IMG/VR virus record: IMGVR_UViG_3300046812_000189
Span: 1 to 40,155 of that record
DNA from: a virus
Length of the DNA: 40,155 nt
Direction: 5' to 3' (one strand)
The position numbers and the translations under genes are program-made. The notes under the pieces were generated by a model that searched no databases, was not told the origin of the DNA, and worked only from the letters and a program-made list of their open reading frames with translations. Shown piece after piece: positions 13,706-20,514 of the stretch. Numbering within the stretch: the first letter of the stretch is position 1; each line of letters begins with the position of its first letter.

Positions 13706-13972
13706 ATGAGCAAGGCTGCCAAGCATTCGGACCGGTTCGTCTTACCGCGCCCGACCTTTCCTGACCTCGCCACCTACATCCAGAAGACCGGCGATACCCA
13801 GGAACACATTGCCGGCGAGATCGGCGTCACCCAAGCGCATCTCTCGCGCATCGTGGCGGGGCGGGTTGTGCCGCGCCCGACGATCGCGCTGGCGCTCGCG
13901 ACCTACGCGAAGATTCCGCTCGAGTCGTTCACGCTGGTGTACCTGCGGAACCAGGACGACGAGGTCGCGTGA
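13706..13972 (+). CDS. Cro-like XRE-family regulator
   Basis: An 88-residue protein from ATG 13706, with a helix-turn-helix at about residues 20-70 (DTQEHIAGEIGVTQAHLSRI, then VAGRVVPRPTIALALATYA). It is the first gene of the rightward early operon and diverges from the repressor gene. It would act as the lytic-side switch protein. The start was chosen because the promoter -10 is at 13690-13695, giving a leaderless or near-leaderless message. Its stop overlaps the next ATG (TGATG). Confidence 0.75.
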   Translation: MSKAAKHSDRFVLPRPTFPDLATYIQKTGDTQEHIAGEIGVTQAHLSRIVAGRVVPRPTIALALATYAKIPLESFTLVYLRNQDDEVA

Positions 13973-14199
13973 TGCCGGACATTCGCTGCTACTTGATCCC
14001 CGAGATCCTCGCGCACCTGCAGATCTCGAAGCGCACATTCAACCGCCAGCGCAAGGCCGGCGCGCTGCCGTTCCTCGAAGAACTGCGCCCGCGGATCGGC
14101 CGGCGGCCCCGGTACCGGGCCGAGCCGATCGATCGCTATCTCACCGGCGAGTGGGGCCGGCCGTCGCTGGTCTTCGGCCGCAAGCGAGGCGGGCGGTGA
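13972..14199 (+). CDS. Excisionase/MerR-like small DNA-binding protein
   Basis: A 75-residue protein, ATG overlapping the Cro-like stop. The pattern YLIPEILAHLQISKRTFNRQ, KAGALPFLEE then RRPRYRAEPIDRYL is that of winged helix-turn-helix excisionase-type proteins (recognition helix, wing, basic strand). Coming right after the Cro-like gene, it could be the recombination directionality factor, or a further early regulator. The next gene starts within its stop codon region (GTGA). Confidence 0.65.
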   Translation: MPDIRCYLIPEILAHLQISKRTFNRQRKAGALPFLEELRPRIGRRPRYRAEPIDRYLTGEWGRPSLVFGRKRGGR

Positions 14200-14345
14200 T
14201 CCTCATGGCCGCTGCGATGGCACTCGCGGTCGCCCTGGTGGGAGTCGTCGCGGTCCTACTGATCCGCGGCGCGCAGGACCGCAGCGACCGCGTCACGAAT
14301 CAGTGGATCGATTCGCATCTTCGGGACAGGCAAGACGATGCCTGA
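14196..14345 (+). CDS. 49-residue single-helix membrane protein
   Basis: The GTG at 14196 overlaps the previous stop (GTGA); ATG 14205 is an alternative. One transmembrane helix (MAAAMALAVALVGVVAVLLI) is followed by a charged tail (RGAQDRSDRVTNQWIDSHLR). It is the last frame before the first pentameric GG array. No family recognised. An early membrane protein of exclusion or sensing type is possible. Confidence 0.5.
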   Translation: MILMAAAMALAVALVGVVAVLLIRGAQDRSDRVTNQWIDSHLRDRQDDA

Positions 14346-14390
14346 CGCCTGTGAGTGCGGTGGGCCGTGGGCGCGGTTGGCCGTCGGCCT

Positions 14391-14588
14391 GGCGTGGTCA
14401 GGCGAGCTGCGGCAAGGCGCGGCGAGCCGAGGTCGGGCGTGACTCGGTACGGCGCGGTTGGGTCGGCCGAGGCGCGGTCAGGACAGGTCTGGTGAGGGAA
14501 GGCGCGGAGTGGCCGGGTTTGGTTTGGTGTGGTTAGGTTTTGAAGGGTCGGGACAGGACAGGCCGGGTTTGGTTTGGTTCGGGCAAAC
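14391..14588. repeat. Pentameric NNNGG array 1
   Basis: For about 190 bp a GG dinucleotide recurs almost every five bases in one phase on the plus strand (about 35 of 39 positions, for example CGCGG TCAGG ACAGG TCTGG, and TTTGG TTTGG TGTGG TTAGG). The three variable bases differ from unit to unit, so this is not a copied tandem repeat. The stretch lies between the membrane gene at 14196 and the gene at 14637. A similar array stands before recT. Four units equal GG-N3-GG-N3-GG-N3-GG, a two-layer G-quadruplex pattern in the message strand. Confidence 0.8.
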
Positions 14589-14636
14589 GAAGGGCCGCGC
14601 TCAGAACGCGGCCCCAGTATCACGCGAGGACATCAC

Positions 14637-15284
14637 ATGACACCGACAGCGACCAGCGTAGCACGAAGTGACGTGATTGGCATCGGGCCGGCGGCGACCA
14701 ATGGCGGGAAGGTCGCGATCGAGTACGCGATCCCGTACACGGCTGACGTCGCCATCGTCGGCGTCGCGGATCTCCTGTTCCATCGCTGGAACGTCGAGAG
14801 CGTCGAAACGAAATCGCGCGCCGCGAAAGGATCGAAGGCGAAGAAGTCCGACGACCTCGAGAGCTATGTCTACCGCGACGAGCGGGGCGAGCTCGCGATC
14901 CCCGGCGAGTACTTGCGCCAGGCGGTGATTCATGCGGCGAAGTTTCGGCAGGACCCGCGGTCGCCGCGCAAGAGCGCGATGGATCTGTTCAAGGCCGGCG
15001 TCGTGTGCTTGACGCCGCTGGCGTCGCTCGGCGCGCCGGTGTGGGACTACGAGGATCGGCGGCGCGTGATGATTCAGCGCAACGGCATTACGCGCGTGCG
15101 GCCGGCGATGCGCGCCGGGTGGTCGGTCACGATTCAACTGCTGGTGAACCTGCCCGAATACATTCCGCCCGACGCGTTGCAGGACGTGATCGTGAATGCG
15201 GGGCGGCTGATTGGGCTGGCGGATTTTCGGCCGACCTATGGGCGCTTCGCCGTGCAGAGTTTCGGGATCGCGCTGCCGGAGTGA
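14637..15284 (+). CDS. Unknown phage protein between the two GG arrays, upstream of recT
   Basis: A 215-residue protein, ATG 14637, with GAGGA 6 bases upstream. Features: ADLLFHRWNVESVETKSR, a Lys-rich linker (GSKAKKSDDLESYVYRDE), GELAIPGEYLRQAVIHAAKF, and a Gly-containing C-terminal loop (GLADFRPTYGRFAVQSFGIA). I have an impression of similar unnamed phage proteins near recombinases, with a pattern loosely like RAMP/Cas7-type RNA-binding folds, but cannot assign a family. Both flanks are pentameric GG arrays. A single-strand nucleic-acid-binding role beside RecT would fit the context. That is inference. Confidence 0.7.
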   Translation: MTPTATSVARSDVIGIGPAATNGGKVAIEYAIPYTADVAIVGVADLLFHRWNVESVETKSRAAKGSKAKKSDDLESYVYRDERGELAIPGEYLRQAVIHAAKFRQDPRSPRKSAMDLFKAGVVCLTPLASLGAPVWDYEDRRRVMIQRNGITRVRPAMRAGWSVTIQLLVNLPEYIPPDALQDVIVNAGRLIGLADFRPTYGRFAVQSFGIALPE

Positions 15285-15292
15285 TCAGGCGG

Positions 15293-15535
15293 GGCATGGC
15301 AGGCGCAGGTACGGTTCGGCGCGGTCCGGCGCTGGCAGGGCGGCGGCGGGGCCGGGACGGGTTTGGTTAGGTGAGGTCCGGCGAGGCGAGAGGTGGACTG
15401 GCACGCTCTGGCGAGGCGAGGCCGGGCGAGTTCTGGCCTGGTTCGGCATTGGTCGGGATTGGTGGGGCGGTGCAGGGCGGCGGTCGGGCGTGGTGCGGCA
15501 AGGTCGGGCCCGGCAGGGTCTGCTAAGGCGAGGCT
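15293..15535. repeat. Pentameric NNNGG array 2, directly upstream of recT
   Basis: The second array fills the 254-base gap before ATG 15539. GG recurs every five bases in runs (15298-15328, 15355-15385, 15395-15445, 15482-15532) whose phase shifts between runs. Examples: TACGG TTCGG CGCGG TCCGG, and TTTGG TTAGG TGAGG TCCGG. Fill-in bases vary as in array 1. The G-rich strand is the message strand. No Shine-Dalgarno other than AAGG/GAGG in the array itself precedes recT, so the array is also its leader. Confidence 0.8.
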
Positions 15536-15538
15536 TCC

Positions 15539-16414
15539 ATGAATGAGCAGTCTGCGCGACCGGGGATGACGATGGCTGAGACCCCTGAGAGGGCTGAGAG
15601 GGCTGAGACCTCTGAGCGGCCTGAGACCCCGACGACCGCCTTGCAGCCGGCCGCGCCGGCGTCGAAGACGCCCGCGCGCATCGGCGTCGCGCCGACCACG
15701 CTCGACGAGGGCTGGCGCCTGGCGCAGATGATGGCGAAGTCGGACCTCGTCCCGAAATCCTTCCGCGGCCACCCGGAGGACGTGCTCGTCGCCATTCAGC
15801 TCGGCACCGAGATCGGCTTTGCGCCGATGCAGGCGCTCCAGAGCGTGGCGGTGATCAACGGACGCCCGTCGGTCTGGGGCGACGGCTTCCTGGCCCTGAT
15901 CATGGGCTCGGCGCTCTACCGCGACCACGACGAGTACTACGAGGTGGACGGGCTGCGCGCGGACGGTCTGAACGCCGAGGCGTTGAAGAAAGACACCACC
16001 GCGGCGGTCTGCACGTTCTGGCGGAAGGGCAAACCGGAACCGGTCACGCGGCGCTTCACGGTGGGGCAGGCGAAGAAGGCGCAACTCTTCGACAAGCGCG
16101 ACACGCCGTGGATCACGTACCCGGATCGGATGCTGCTGATGCGCGCGCGGTCCTGGGCGGGCCGCGACTGTTTCCCGGATCTCCTCCGCGGCATCCGCAC
16201 CGCCGAGGAAGCGCTCGACGAGCGCGAGATCGTGGACGTGCCGCTCGTGCGCGAGGTCAAGCGCGTGTCCGAGACACGCGAGGGCTCAGACCCGCGTGTC
16301 GGAACCGGGGGCGAGAGAGTGGAGCCGCCCCCTGCGGTTGCCGAGCGCGTCGACGAGACGACCGGCGAAGTCTTGCCGCTCACCGCGGCCGACATCCCCT
16401 TCGGTGGCCGATGA
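15539..16414 (+). CDS. recT: RecT-family single-strand annealing recombinase
   Basis: A 291-residue protein. The first 50 residues are a low-complexity Glu/Thr/Pro region. The RecT core follows: LAQMMAKSDLVPKSF, HPEDVLVAIQLGTEIGFAPM, QALQSVAVINGRPSVWGD, then RRFTVGQAKKAQL and YPDRMLLMRARSWAGRD. The tail ends with DIPFGGR, an acidic/Pro C-terminus of the kind that may bind partners. RecT anneals complementary single strands during phage recombination. A RecB-like nuclease (17045) four genes downstream could supply the resected ends. ATG 15539 follows the GG array directly. Confidence 0.85.
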   Translation: MNEQSARPGMTMAETPERAERAETSERPETPTTALQPAAPASKTPARIGVAPTTLDEGWRLAQMMAKSDLVPKSFRGHPEDVLVAIQLGTEIGFAPMQALQSVAVINGRPSVWGDGFLALIMGSALYRDHDEYYEVDGLRADGLNAEALKKDTTAAVCTFWRKGKPEPVTRRFTVGQAKKAQLFDKRDTPWITYPDRMLLMRARSWAGRDCFPDLLRGIRTAEEALDEREIVDVPLVREVKRVSETREGSDPRVGTGGERVEPPPAVAERVDETTGEVLPLTAADIPFGGR

Positions 16415-16569
16415 TCGTCTCCCATTACTGCGACTGGGACGCGCCCGGCCAACGCCTCGTGCGCGCGCTCTGCGGCATCCTGATCCGCCGCCGCGAACAT
16501 GTGAACCACCCGACGTGCCCGGTGTGCGCGAAGCTCCTCGCCGCGCGCGAGGCCGAGGTCGGGCCATGA
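16411..16569 (+). CDS. Small zinc-knuckle protein
   Basis: A 52-residue protein, ATG overlapping the recT stop (ATGA). It contains HYCDWDAPGQRLVRALCG and HPTCPVCAKLLAAREA, a probable CxxC-type metal site. It lies between recT and the HNH gene, each joined by four-base overlaps. Function unknown. Confidence 0.6.
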   Translation: MIVSHYCDWDAPGQRLVRALCGILIRRREHVNHPTCPVCAKLLAAREAEVGP

Positions 16570-17048
16570 GCCGCCCGCGTGGTTCCAAGAACCGCTGTTC
16601 GGTCGCGCACTACTACGGGCGCGGATCGGCGGCTCGCCATTGGAAGGGCGGGCGCCGAATGTCCGGCGGCGGCTACGTGATGATCTTCGTCGGCGGCATC
16701 GAACGCTACCGCTTCGAACACGACCTCGTCGTCGAGCGCGCGCTCGGCCACGCGCTACGTCCGCCGGCCCTCGTCCACCATGTCAACCGCGACCGAACGG
16801 ACAACCGCAACGCGAACCTCGTGCTCTGTCCTGACGACGCCTATCATCTCGAGCTTCACCGGAAACTGCGCGTGCTGCGCGCCGGCGGCAATCCGTGGAC
16901 GGATCGCGTCTGCTCCGAGTGCGGGCCGCGAAAGGCCGATCTGTTCCCGTGGCAACGTCGCAAAATCACCGCCTACAACCCGAACGGGTACGGCTCGACC
17001 TGTATGGCTTGTTGTCGCAGACTGCGCCGAGAAAGGCGGGCGGCATGA
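16566..17048 (+). CDS. HNH endonuclease
   Basis: A 160-residue protein. The HNH core is at residues 70-98: VHHVNRDRTDNRNANLVL then YHLELHRK (His71/72, Asn80, Asn84, His94, His98), the pattern of phage HNH nucleases. A C-terminal Cys module (CSECGPRK, then CMACCRRLRRERR) probably binds zinc. Free-standing HNH proteins in phage early regions may be homing-type nickases or aid packaging. Its place between recT and a RecB-like nuclease favours DNA processing. Overlaps of four bases on both sides. Confidence 0.75.
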   Translation: MSRPRGSKNRCSVAHYYGRGSAARHWKGGRRMSGGGYVMIFVGGIERYRFEHDLVVERALGHALRPPALVHHVNRDRTDNRNANLVLCPDDAYHLELHRKLRVLRAGGNPWTDRVCSECGPRKADLFPWQRRKITAYNPNGYGSTCMACCRRLRRERRAA

Positions 17049-17692
17049 GCCTCGTCTTTTACGAGGCGGATCACACCTACGAACTGGATGGCGTCCGCGT
17101 GCCGTCGGTCACGGGTGTTTTGCACCGCGCTGGCCTGATCGATTTCTCGCACGTCCCGCCGTCCATCTTGGCGGCGGCGCTCGACCGTGGCGCCAAAACT
17201 CACAGGGCCATTCATTTCTGGAACGAGCGCGACCTCGACGTCGCCGACTTCGACCGCGCCTTCCCCGAGTGCGCGCCGTACCTGCACGGCTGGATCGCGT
17301 TCACCGAGCAACGCCGGTTTGTGCCGGTGCTCAACGAGTGCCGCGTGGCGTCGCGCCGGCACCAGGTCGCCGGTACCCTGGATTGCCTCGGTCTGCTCGA
17401 CGGCTCCGCGGTCCTGCTCGACTTCAAGACGGGCCGCCCGGAGGACGTCGCCGCCGATCTCCAGACCGCGGCGTATCACGCCTTGGCGGTCGAGTGGGCC
17501 GAGGAGGATGACGCCCTGGCGCGCTTCCTGGGGACGCATCCGGTGGTGCGGCGCTTCGCGGTGCAGCTCCGGAAGGATGCGACGTTCCGCGTCGAGGCCT
17601 ACGCCGACCCGCGCGACTTTCGGGATTTTCTCACGCTGGTCGCCGCGCAACAGATCGTCGCGCGGCGCGGGCGATCCGAGGTGGCCGCATGA
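17045..17692 (+). CDS. Second RecB-like PD-(D/E)XK exonuclease
   Basis: A 215-residue protein with GAKTH (His53), Asp113 in VAGTLDCLG, the catalytic LLDFKTGR (Asp126, Lys128) and LQTAAY (Gln140, Tyr144), the RecB-type nuclease motif set. It is shorter than the related nuclease at 7968. Being in the recT operon it is the natural end-resecting partner of the recombinase, as in other phage exonuclease/annealing-protein pairs. ATG 17045 overlaps the HNH stop, and its own stop overlaps the next ATG. Confidence 0.8.
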   Translation: MSLVFYEADHTYELDGVRVPSVTGVLHRAGLIDFSHVPPSILAAALDRGAKTHRAIHFWNERDLDVADFDRAFPECAPYLHGWIAFTEQRRFVPVLNECRVASRRHQVAGTLDCLGLLDGSAVLLDFKTGRPEDVAADLQTAAYHALAVEWAEEDDALARFLGTHPVVRRFAVQLRKDATFRVEAYADPRDFRDFLTLVAAQQIVARRGRSEVAA

Positions 17693-18369
17693 CCGCCGTC
17701 GTCGACTTCAATCAGCCCGGCACCGTGCAGGCGGTCGGCGGCGAGCTCGCGGCCGATACCTCCGCCCTCGTCGCGCGCGTCGGCGCGGTGCAGGTCCTCG
17801 ACCGCGCCTCCCTCGAGCAGGCGGTCCTCGACCGCCAGGCGATCGGCGACTCGGTCAAACGTGTCCAGGCGTTCTTCGAACCATTCAAGTCGAGCGCCTA
17901 CAAGCTCCACCGGATGCTCTGTGACCGCGAGAACGAGATCCTCGGCCCGCTGCTGCGGCTCGACCAGGCGATGCGCGACGGCATCTCCGCGTTCAAGGCC
18001 GCCGAGGATCGCGCCCGCCAGCAGCGCGAACGCGAGGAGCGCGACCGGCGCCGGCGCGAGGACGAGGACCGCGCGGCGCTCGAAGCCGCCGCGCTCGAGG
18101 CGGCGGGCGATCACGCCCTGGCGGCGTCCATTGTCGAGGAGGCGCTCGCCGCGCCCGCGCCGGTCGTGGTGTTGCCCGATACGACCGCGGGCGTCGAGGG
18201 GCTGACGTTTCGGCGCCGCTGGCTCTGGCGCCCGCAGAACGCGGCGCTGGTGCCGCGGGAGTTTCTCTGCCTTGACGAGAAAAAGATCGGCGCCTACGTG
18301 CGCGCGATGAAGGGGAGCGGGGCGATCCCCGGTCTCGAGATCTACTGCGTGGACGACCCGGTACGGTGA
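17689..18369 (+). CDS. Conserved coiled-coil phage protein
   Basis: A 226-residue protein. The middle (residues about 55-150) is a long charged coiled coil (AAEDRARQQREREERDRRRR). The C-terminal segment, FRRRWLWRPQN, VPREFLCLDEKKIGAYVRAM then IPGLEIYCVDD, resembles the end of a common phage hypothetical protein found near recT or erf genes. It joins the recombination operon by an ATGA overlap. Function unknown. A structural partner of the recombinase is possible. Confidence 0.6.
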   Translation: MTAVVDFNQPGTVQAVGGELAADTSALVARVGAVQVLDRASLEQAVLDRQAIGDSVKRVQAFFEPFKSSAYKLHRMLCDRENEILGPLLRLDQAMRDGISAFKAAEDRARQQREREERDRRRREDEDRAALEAAALEAAGDHALAASIVEEALAAPAPVVVLPDTTAGVEGLTFRRRWLWRPQNAALVPREFLCLDEKKIGAYVRAMKGSGAIPGLEIYCVDDPVR

Positions 18370-18721
18370 GGGCATGACACGGATGACCGGCCTCTATTGG
18401 TGGATCGATCGCTGGCGCACGAGCACCGCGTTTCGCGAGATGACGCTCGAAGAGCAGGGCGCCTATCGCAACCTCCTCGACGAGGCGAGCCTCTGCGGCG
18501 GCGCGCTGCCGGATGACGAGCGGATTCTGGCGCGGGCGTGCGGGGACGCCACCCGCTGGCCGGCGGTGCGCGATCGCGTGCTCGCGAAGTTCACGCGCAC
18601 GGCAACGGGGTGGCACAACGAGACGCTCGACGCCGTGCTCCGCGAATCGCGCGTCCGGGCGAAACGCCAGCGGCGCTATCGGACCGGCAAGGGGAACGGG
18701 AAGGAGCACACGGCGCGCCAC

Positions 18722-18865
18722 TGAGGGCATAACGGCGACCGTAACGGCGGGCATAACGGCGACCGTAACGGCGACCGTAACGGCGACCGTCACGACACGC
18801 GTCACGGAGGGCGTCACGCGATGCATAACGACGGGCATAACGACCGGCGTAACGACCACCGTAAC
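18722..18865. repeat. Twelve 12-bp iterons, probable replication origin
   Basis: Twelve uninterrupted 12-bp units with consensus G(G/A)CGACC(G/A)T(A/C)AC, such as GGCGACCGTAAC. The last six bases are CGTAAC in five units, CATAAC in four and CGTCAC in three. An exact 12-bp register without spacers, beside a DUF1376 gene and a loader-like gene, points to an origin bound by a phage initiator. The units also encode a tetrapeptide repeat when read through the TGA. Downstream lie an A-rich stretch and the palindrome CGTACGTACG (18896-18905), which could be unwinding elements. Confidence 0.75.
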
Positions 18866-18917
18866 GAGAGGGCACCTCTGGATCTGGATCAAGAACGTAC
18901 GTACGAAAAACAAGAAC

Positions 18918-18946
18918 AGGGCGGCGCCCGTAGGGCGAGCCGCCCT
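18918..18946. other. Nested hairpins downstream of the iterons
   Basis: AGGGCGGC (18918-18925) pairs with GCCGCCCT (18939-18946). A second perfect stem, TAGGGCG-AGC-CGCCCTA (18931-18947), competes with it. On the minus strand the first hairpin is followed by a T-rich tail, as in a leftward terminator, though no leftward gene is near. In the rightward message it would lie just before the gene at 18976. An origin-associated structure is also possible. Confidence 0.4.
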
Positions 18947-18975
18947 AGTTCGTGGATGGGCCTGTGGTACTGCGT

Positions 18976-19560
18976 ATGACTGAGGCCGATTTCGGCACCT
19001 TCGATCGCGCCTTTCGGCGCGTCTGCGGTGCCTTCCGGCTGCGGGTCAAAGCGACGGCGGTGGAGGAGTTGAGCCGCACGTATTTCCGCATTTTGGAGCA
19101 CGCCCCGCTCGACGAAGTACTGACCGCGGGCAAGGCCTGCGTGGCGTCGTGTCGCACGTTTCCGAAGCCCGCCGAGTGGCTCCAGGCGTTGCCGATCCCG
19201 CCCGCCGCGGCGGCGCACGGCGACCTGCGCGTGATGGCGACCACTGAGCGCGAGGACTATGCGCGCGCCGAGGCATTGCGCTACGAGGACGCGCCCTGCG
19301 GGTGCTTGCTGTGCCAGGAGGCGGCCGTCACGCACCGCCCGCTCCGCTTCGTGCCCGACGAGATTCTCGGCGTGCTCGACAAGGCGCTCGACACCGTGCG
19401 CAACCGCATCGTCGTCACCGGCCACTGGGCGCACGGCCAGGAGCTCGCGCGGTGGTACGTCGCCCGCGCGGCCTTCTACGCGAGCGCGCCACGCCGTGGG
19501 CCGATGGCCCGGGCGCTGGCGCTGATCGGCGGCGCGCGCGAACCCGGCGAGGACGGCTGA
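18976..19560 (+). CDS. Possible helicase-loader-like replication protein
   Basis: A 194-residue protein. ATG 18976 was chosen because it overlaps TGA 18977-18979 of the extended DUF1376 frame; GTG 18952 is an alternative. Residues 1-75 (FDRAFRRVCGAFRLRVKATA, then YFRILEHAPLDEVLTAG, SCRTFPKPAEWLQAL) match the general layout of phage helicase-loader/inhibitor proteins: a helical N-domain ending in an FPxPxE-like motif. A CGCLLC knuckle follows. The place beside the iterons supports a replication role. The assignment is by pattern only. Confidence 0.55.
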   Translation: MTEADFGTFDRAFRRVCGAFRLRVKATAVEELSRTYFRILEHAPLDEVLTAGKACVASCRTFPKPAEWLQALPIPPAAAAHGDLRVMATTEREDYARAEALRYEDAPCGCLLCQEAAVTHRPLRFVPDEILGVLDKALDTVRNRIVVTGHWAHGQELARWYVARAAFYASAPRRGPMARALALIGGAREPGEDG

Positions 19561-19790
19561 TGAAGATTTACCAGGACTCGCGCAACCTCTCGGCGTGTCG
19601 GTCGTGTGGCGCCCCGATCGAGTGGGCCGAGACGTCGACCGGCAAGCGGATGCCGTTCGATCCGCCCATCGTCACCGTGCCGGTGCTCGTGCCGGTGATC
19701 CTCGCGGGGCGCGTCGTCGAGGACGTCGACGGCGCGACGGTCTCGCATTTCGCGACGTGCCCCGACGCGCAGGACTGGCGGCGGCGCTGA
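19560..19790 (+). CDS. Small zinc-ribbon protein
   Basis: A 76-residue protein whose ATG overlaps the previous TGA. It contains ACRSCGAPIEWAET then HFATCPDAQDW, which together could make a four-ligand zinc site, around a strand-rich centre (VTVPVLVPVILAGRVVED). Similar one-domain zinc-ribbon proteins accompany replication genes in many phages. Its stop overlaps the RusA start. Confidence 0.6.
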   Translation: MKIYQDSRNLSACRSCGAPIEWAETSTGKRMPFDPPIVTVPVLVPVILAGRVVEDVDGATVSHFATCPDAQDWRRR

Positions 19791-20263
19791 TGCTCCGGTT
19801 CACGGTCTACGGCGAGGCGCAACCGCAGGGCAGCGCGAAAGCGTTCATCCCGAAGGGCTGGGCGCGGCCGGTGATCACCAGTGACAACCGATCGCTGCGC
19901 TCGTGGCGGCAGCTCGTCGCCGACGGCGCCAACCAGGCGCTCGGGGCGTTGTCGCCGGTCGAGCGCGCGCTGCTCGTCGAGGGCGTCCGCCTGTCGATCG
20001 CGTTCTACCTGCCGCGGCCCAAAAGTCTGCCGAAGCGCGCGACGGCGCACACGAAGAAACCGGACCTCGACAAATTGGTGCGCAGCTGCTGCGACTCGCT
20101 GACCGCGATCGTGTTCCGCGACGATAGCCAGGTCTGCGAGCTCGTGGCGGTAAAGCACTACGCGGCCGAGCAGCAGCCGCCGCGCGTCGACATCTGCGTC
20201 GAGCCGACGGCGGGGACCGTGCCGCTCGCGCGCGATCAGCCGTTGTTCGCGGGGATGCGGTGA
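19790..20263 (+). CDS. rusA: RusA-family Holliday junction resolvase
   Basis: A 157-residue protein with RusA features: FTVYGEAQPQGSAKAF at the N-terminus, the acidic KPDLDKLVRSCCDSL (Asp92, Asp94, Lys95, Asp102) and FRDDSQV (Asp111, Asp112) before the closing strand. RusA dimers cut Holliday junctions and would resolve branched or concatemeric DNA before packaging. It starts at ATG 19790 within the stop of the zinc-ribbon gene and ends overlapping the next ATG (TGATG). Confidence 0.85.
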   Translation: MLRFTVYGEAQPQGSAKAFIPKGWARPVITSDNRSLRSWRQLVADGANQALGALSPVERALLVEGVRLSIAFYLPRPKSLPKRATAHTKKPDLDKLVRSCCDSLTAIVFRDDSQVCELVAVKHYAAEQQPPRVDICVEPTAGTVPLARDQPLFAGMR

Positions 20264-20514
20264 TGACCGCCTTCGACAGGGAAGCGTTGCGGGACCGCAT
20301 CGCGGACTGGCTCGTGGACATGGAGCCGCTGTTCGACCGTCGCTGCAAGCTGACGTTCGTGATGCGCGCGCCGCACCTGCCGGACGGCGATCTCATCGTG
20401 ACTGCCGACGACATCGACGCCGTGATTGTCGCGCTGCAACGGTTACGCGGCTACCAAGAAATTCGCTCACCGCTCGCCCCAACACCAGGGACCACCGCTC
20501 CGGAGGGCTCATGA
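20263..20514 (+). CDS. Small acidic hypothetical protein
   Basis: An 83-residue protein, ATG overlapping the rusA stop. Pattern: helix (REALRDRIADWLVDMEPLFD), two strands (CKLTFVMRAPH, GDLIVTADD), then a helix (IDAVIVALQRLRGYQ). This compact alpha/beta layout is seen in small early phage proteins, but I cannot name a family. Confidence 0.55.
   Translation: MTAFDREALRDRIADWLVDMEPLFDRRCKLTFVMRAPHLPDGDLIVTADDIDAVIVALQRLRGYQEIRSPLAPTPGTTAPEGS

Larger units (their letters stand above)
18374..18979 (+). pseudogene. DUF1376 (YdaU-like) replication gene interrupted by an in-frame TGA
   Basis: The first 116 codons (18374-18724) encode a DUF1376 domain (TGLYWWIDRWRTSTAFREMT, then EEQGAYRNLLDEASLCGGAL), typical of phage replication proteins. 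A TGA at 18722-18724 ends this frame. Without it the frame runs on 84 codons to TGA 18977-18979, exactly overlapping the next ATG (18976), the coupling used throughout this genome. The extension begins GHNGDRNGGHNGDRN, encoded by 12-bp iterons, and ends in a normal-looking segment (APLDLDQERTYEKQEQG). The TGA is one base from the GGA found in another repeat unit. It may be a mutation, a sequencing error or a read-through site. Confidence 0.65.

Noticed and set aside
14303-14536. Plus-strand frame inside GG array 1, and a minus frame over the same DNA
   Set aside because: The 5-bp period is not a multiple of three, so coding would not explain it. The products are Gly/Arg or Pro/Thr low complexity.
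18722-18865. Iterons as a CRISPR array
   Set aside because: Units are 12 bp and contiguous, with no unique spacers of 25-40 bp and no cas genes.
18591-18875. Minus-strand frame with repeated Arg-Arg-Tyr-Gly units
   Set aside because: It is the antisense reading of the 12-bp iterons; no ribosome site, no non-repeat domain.
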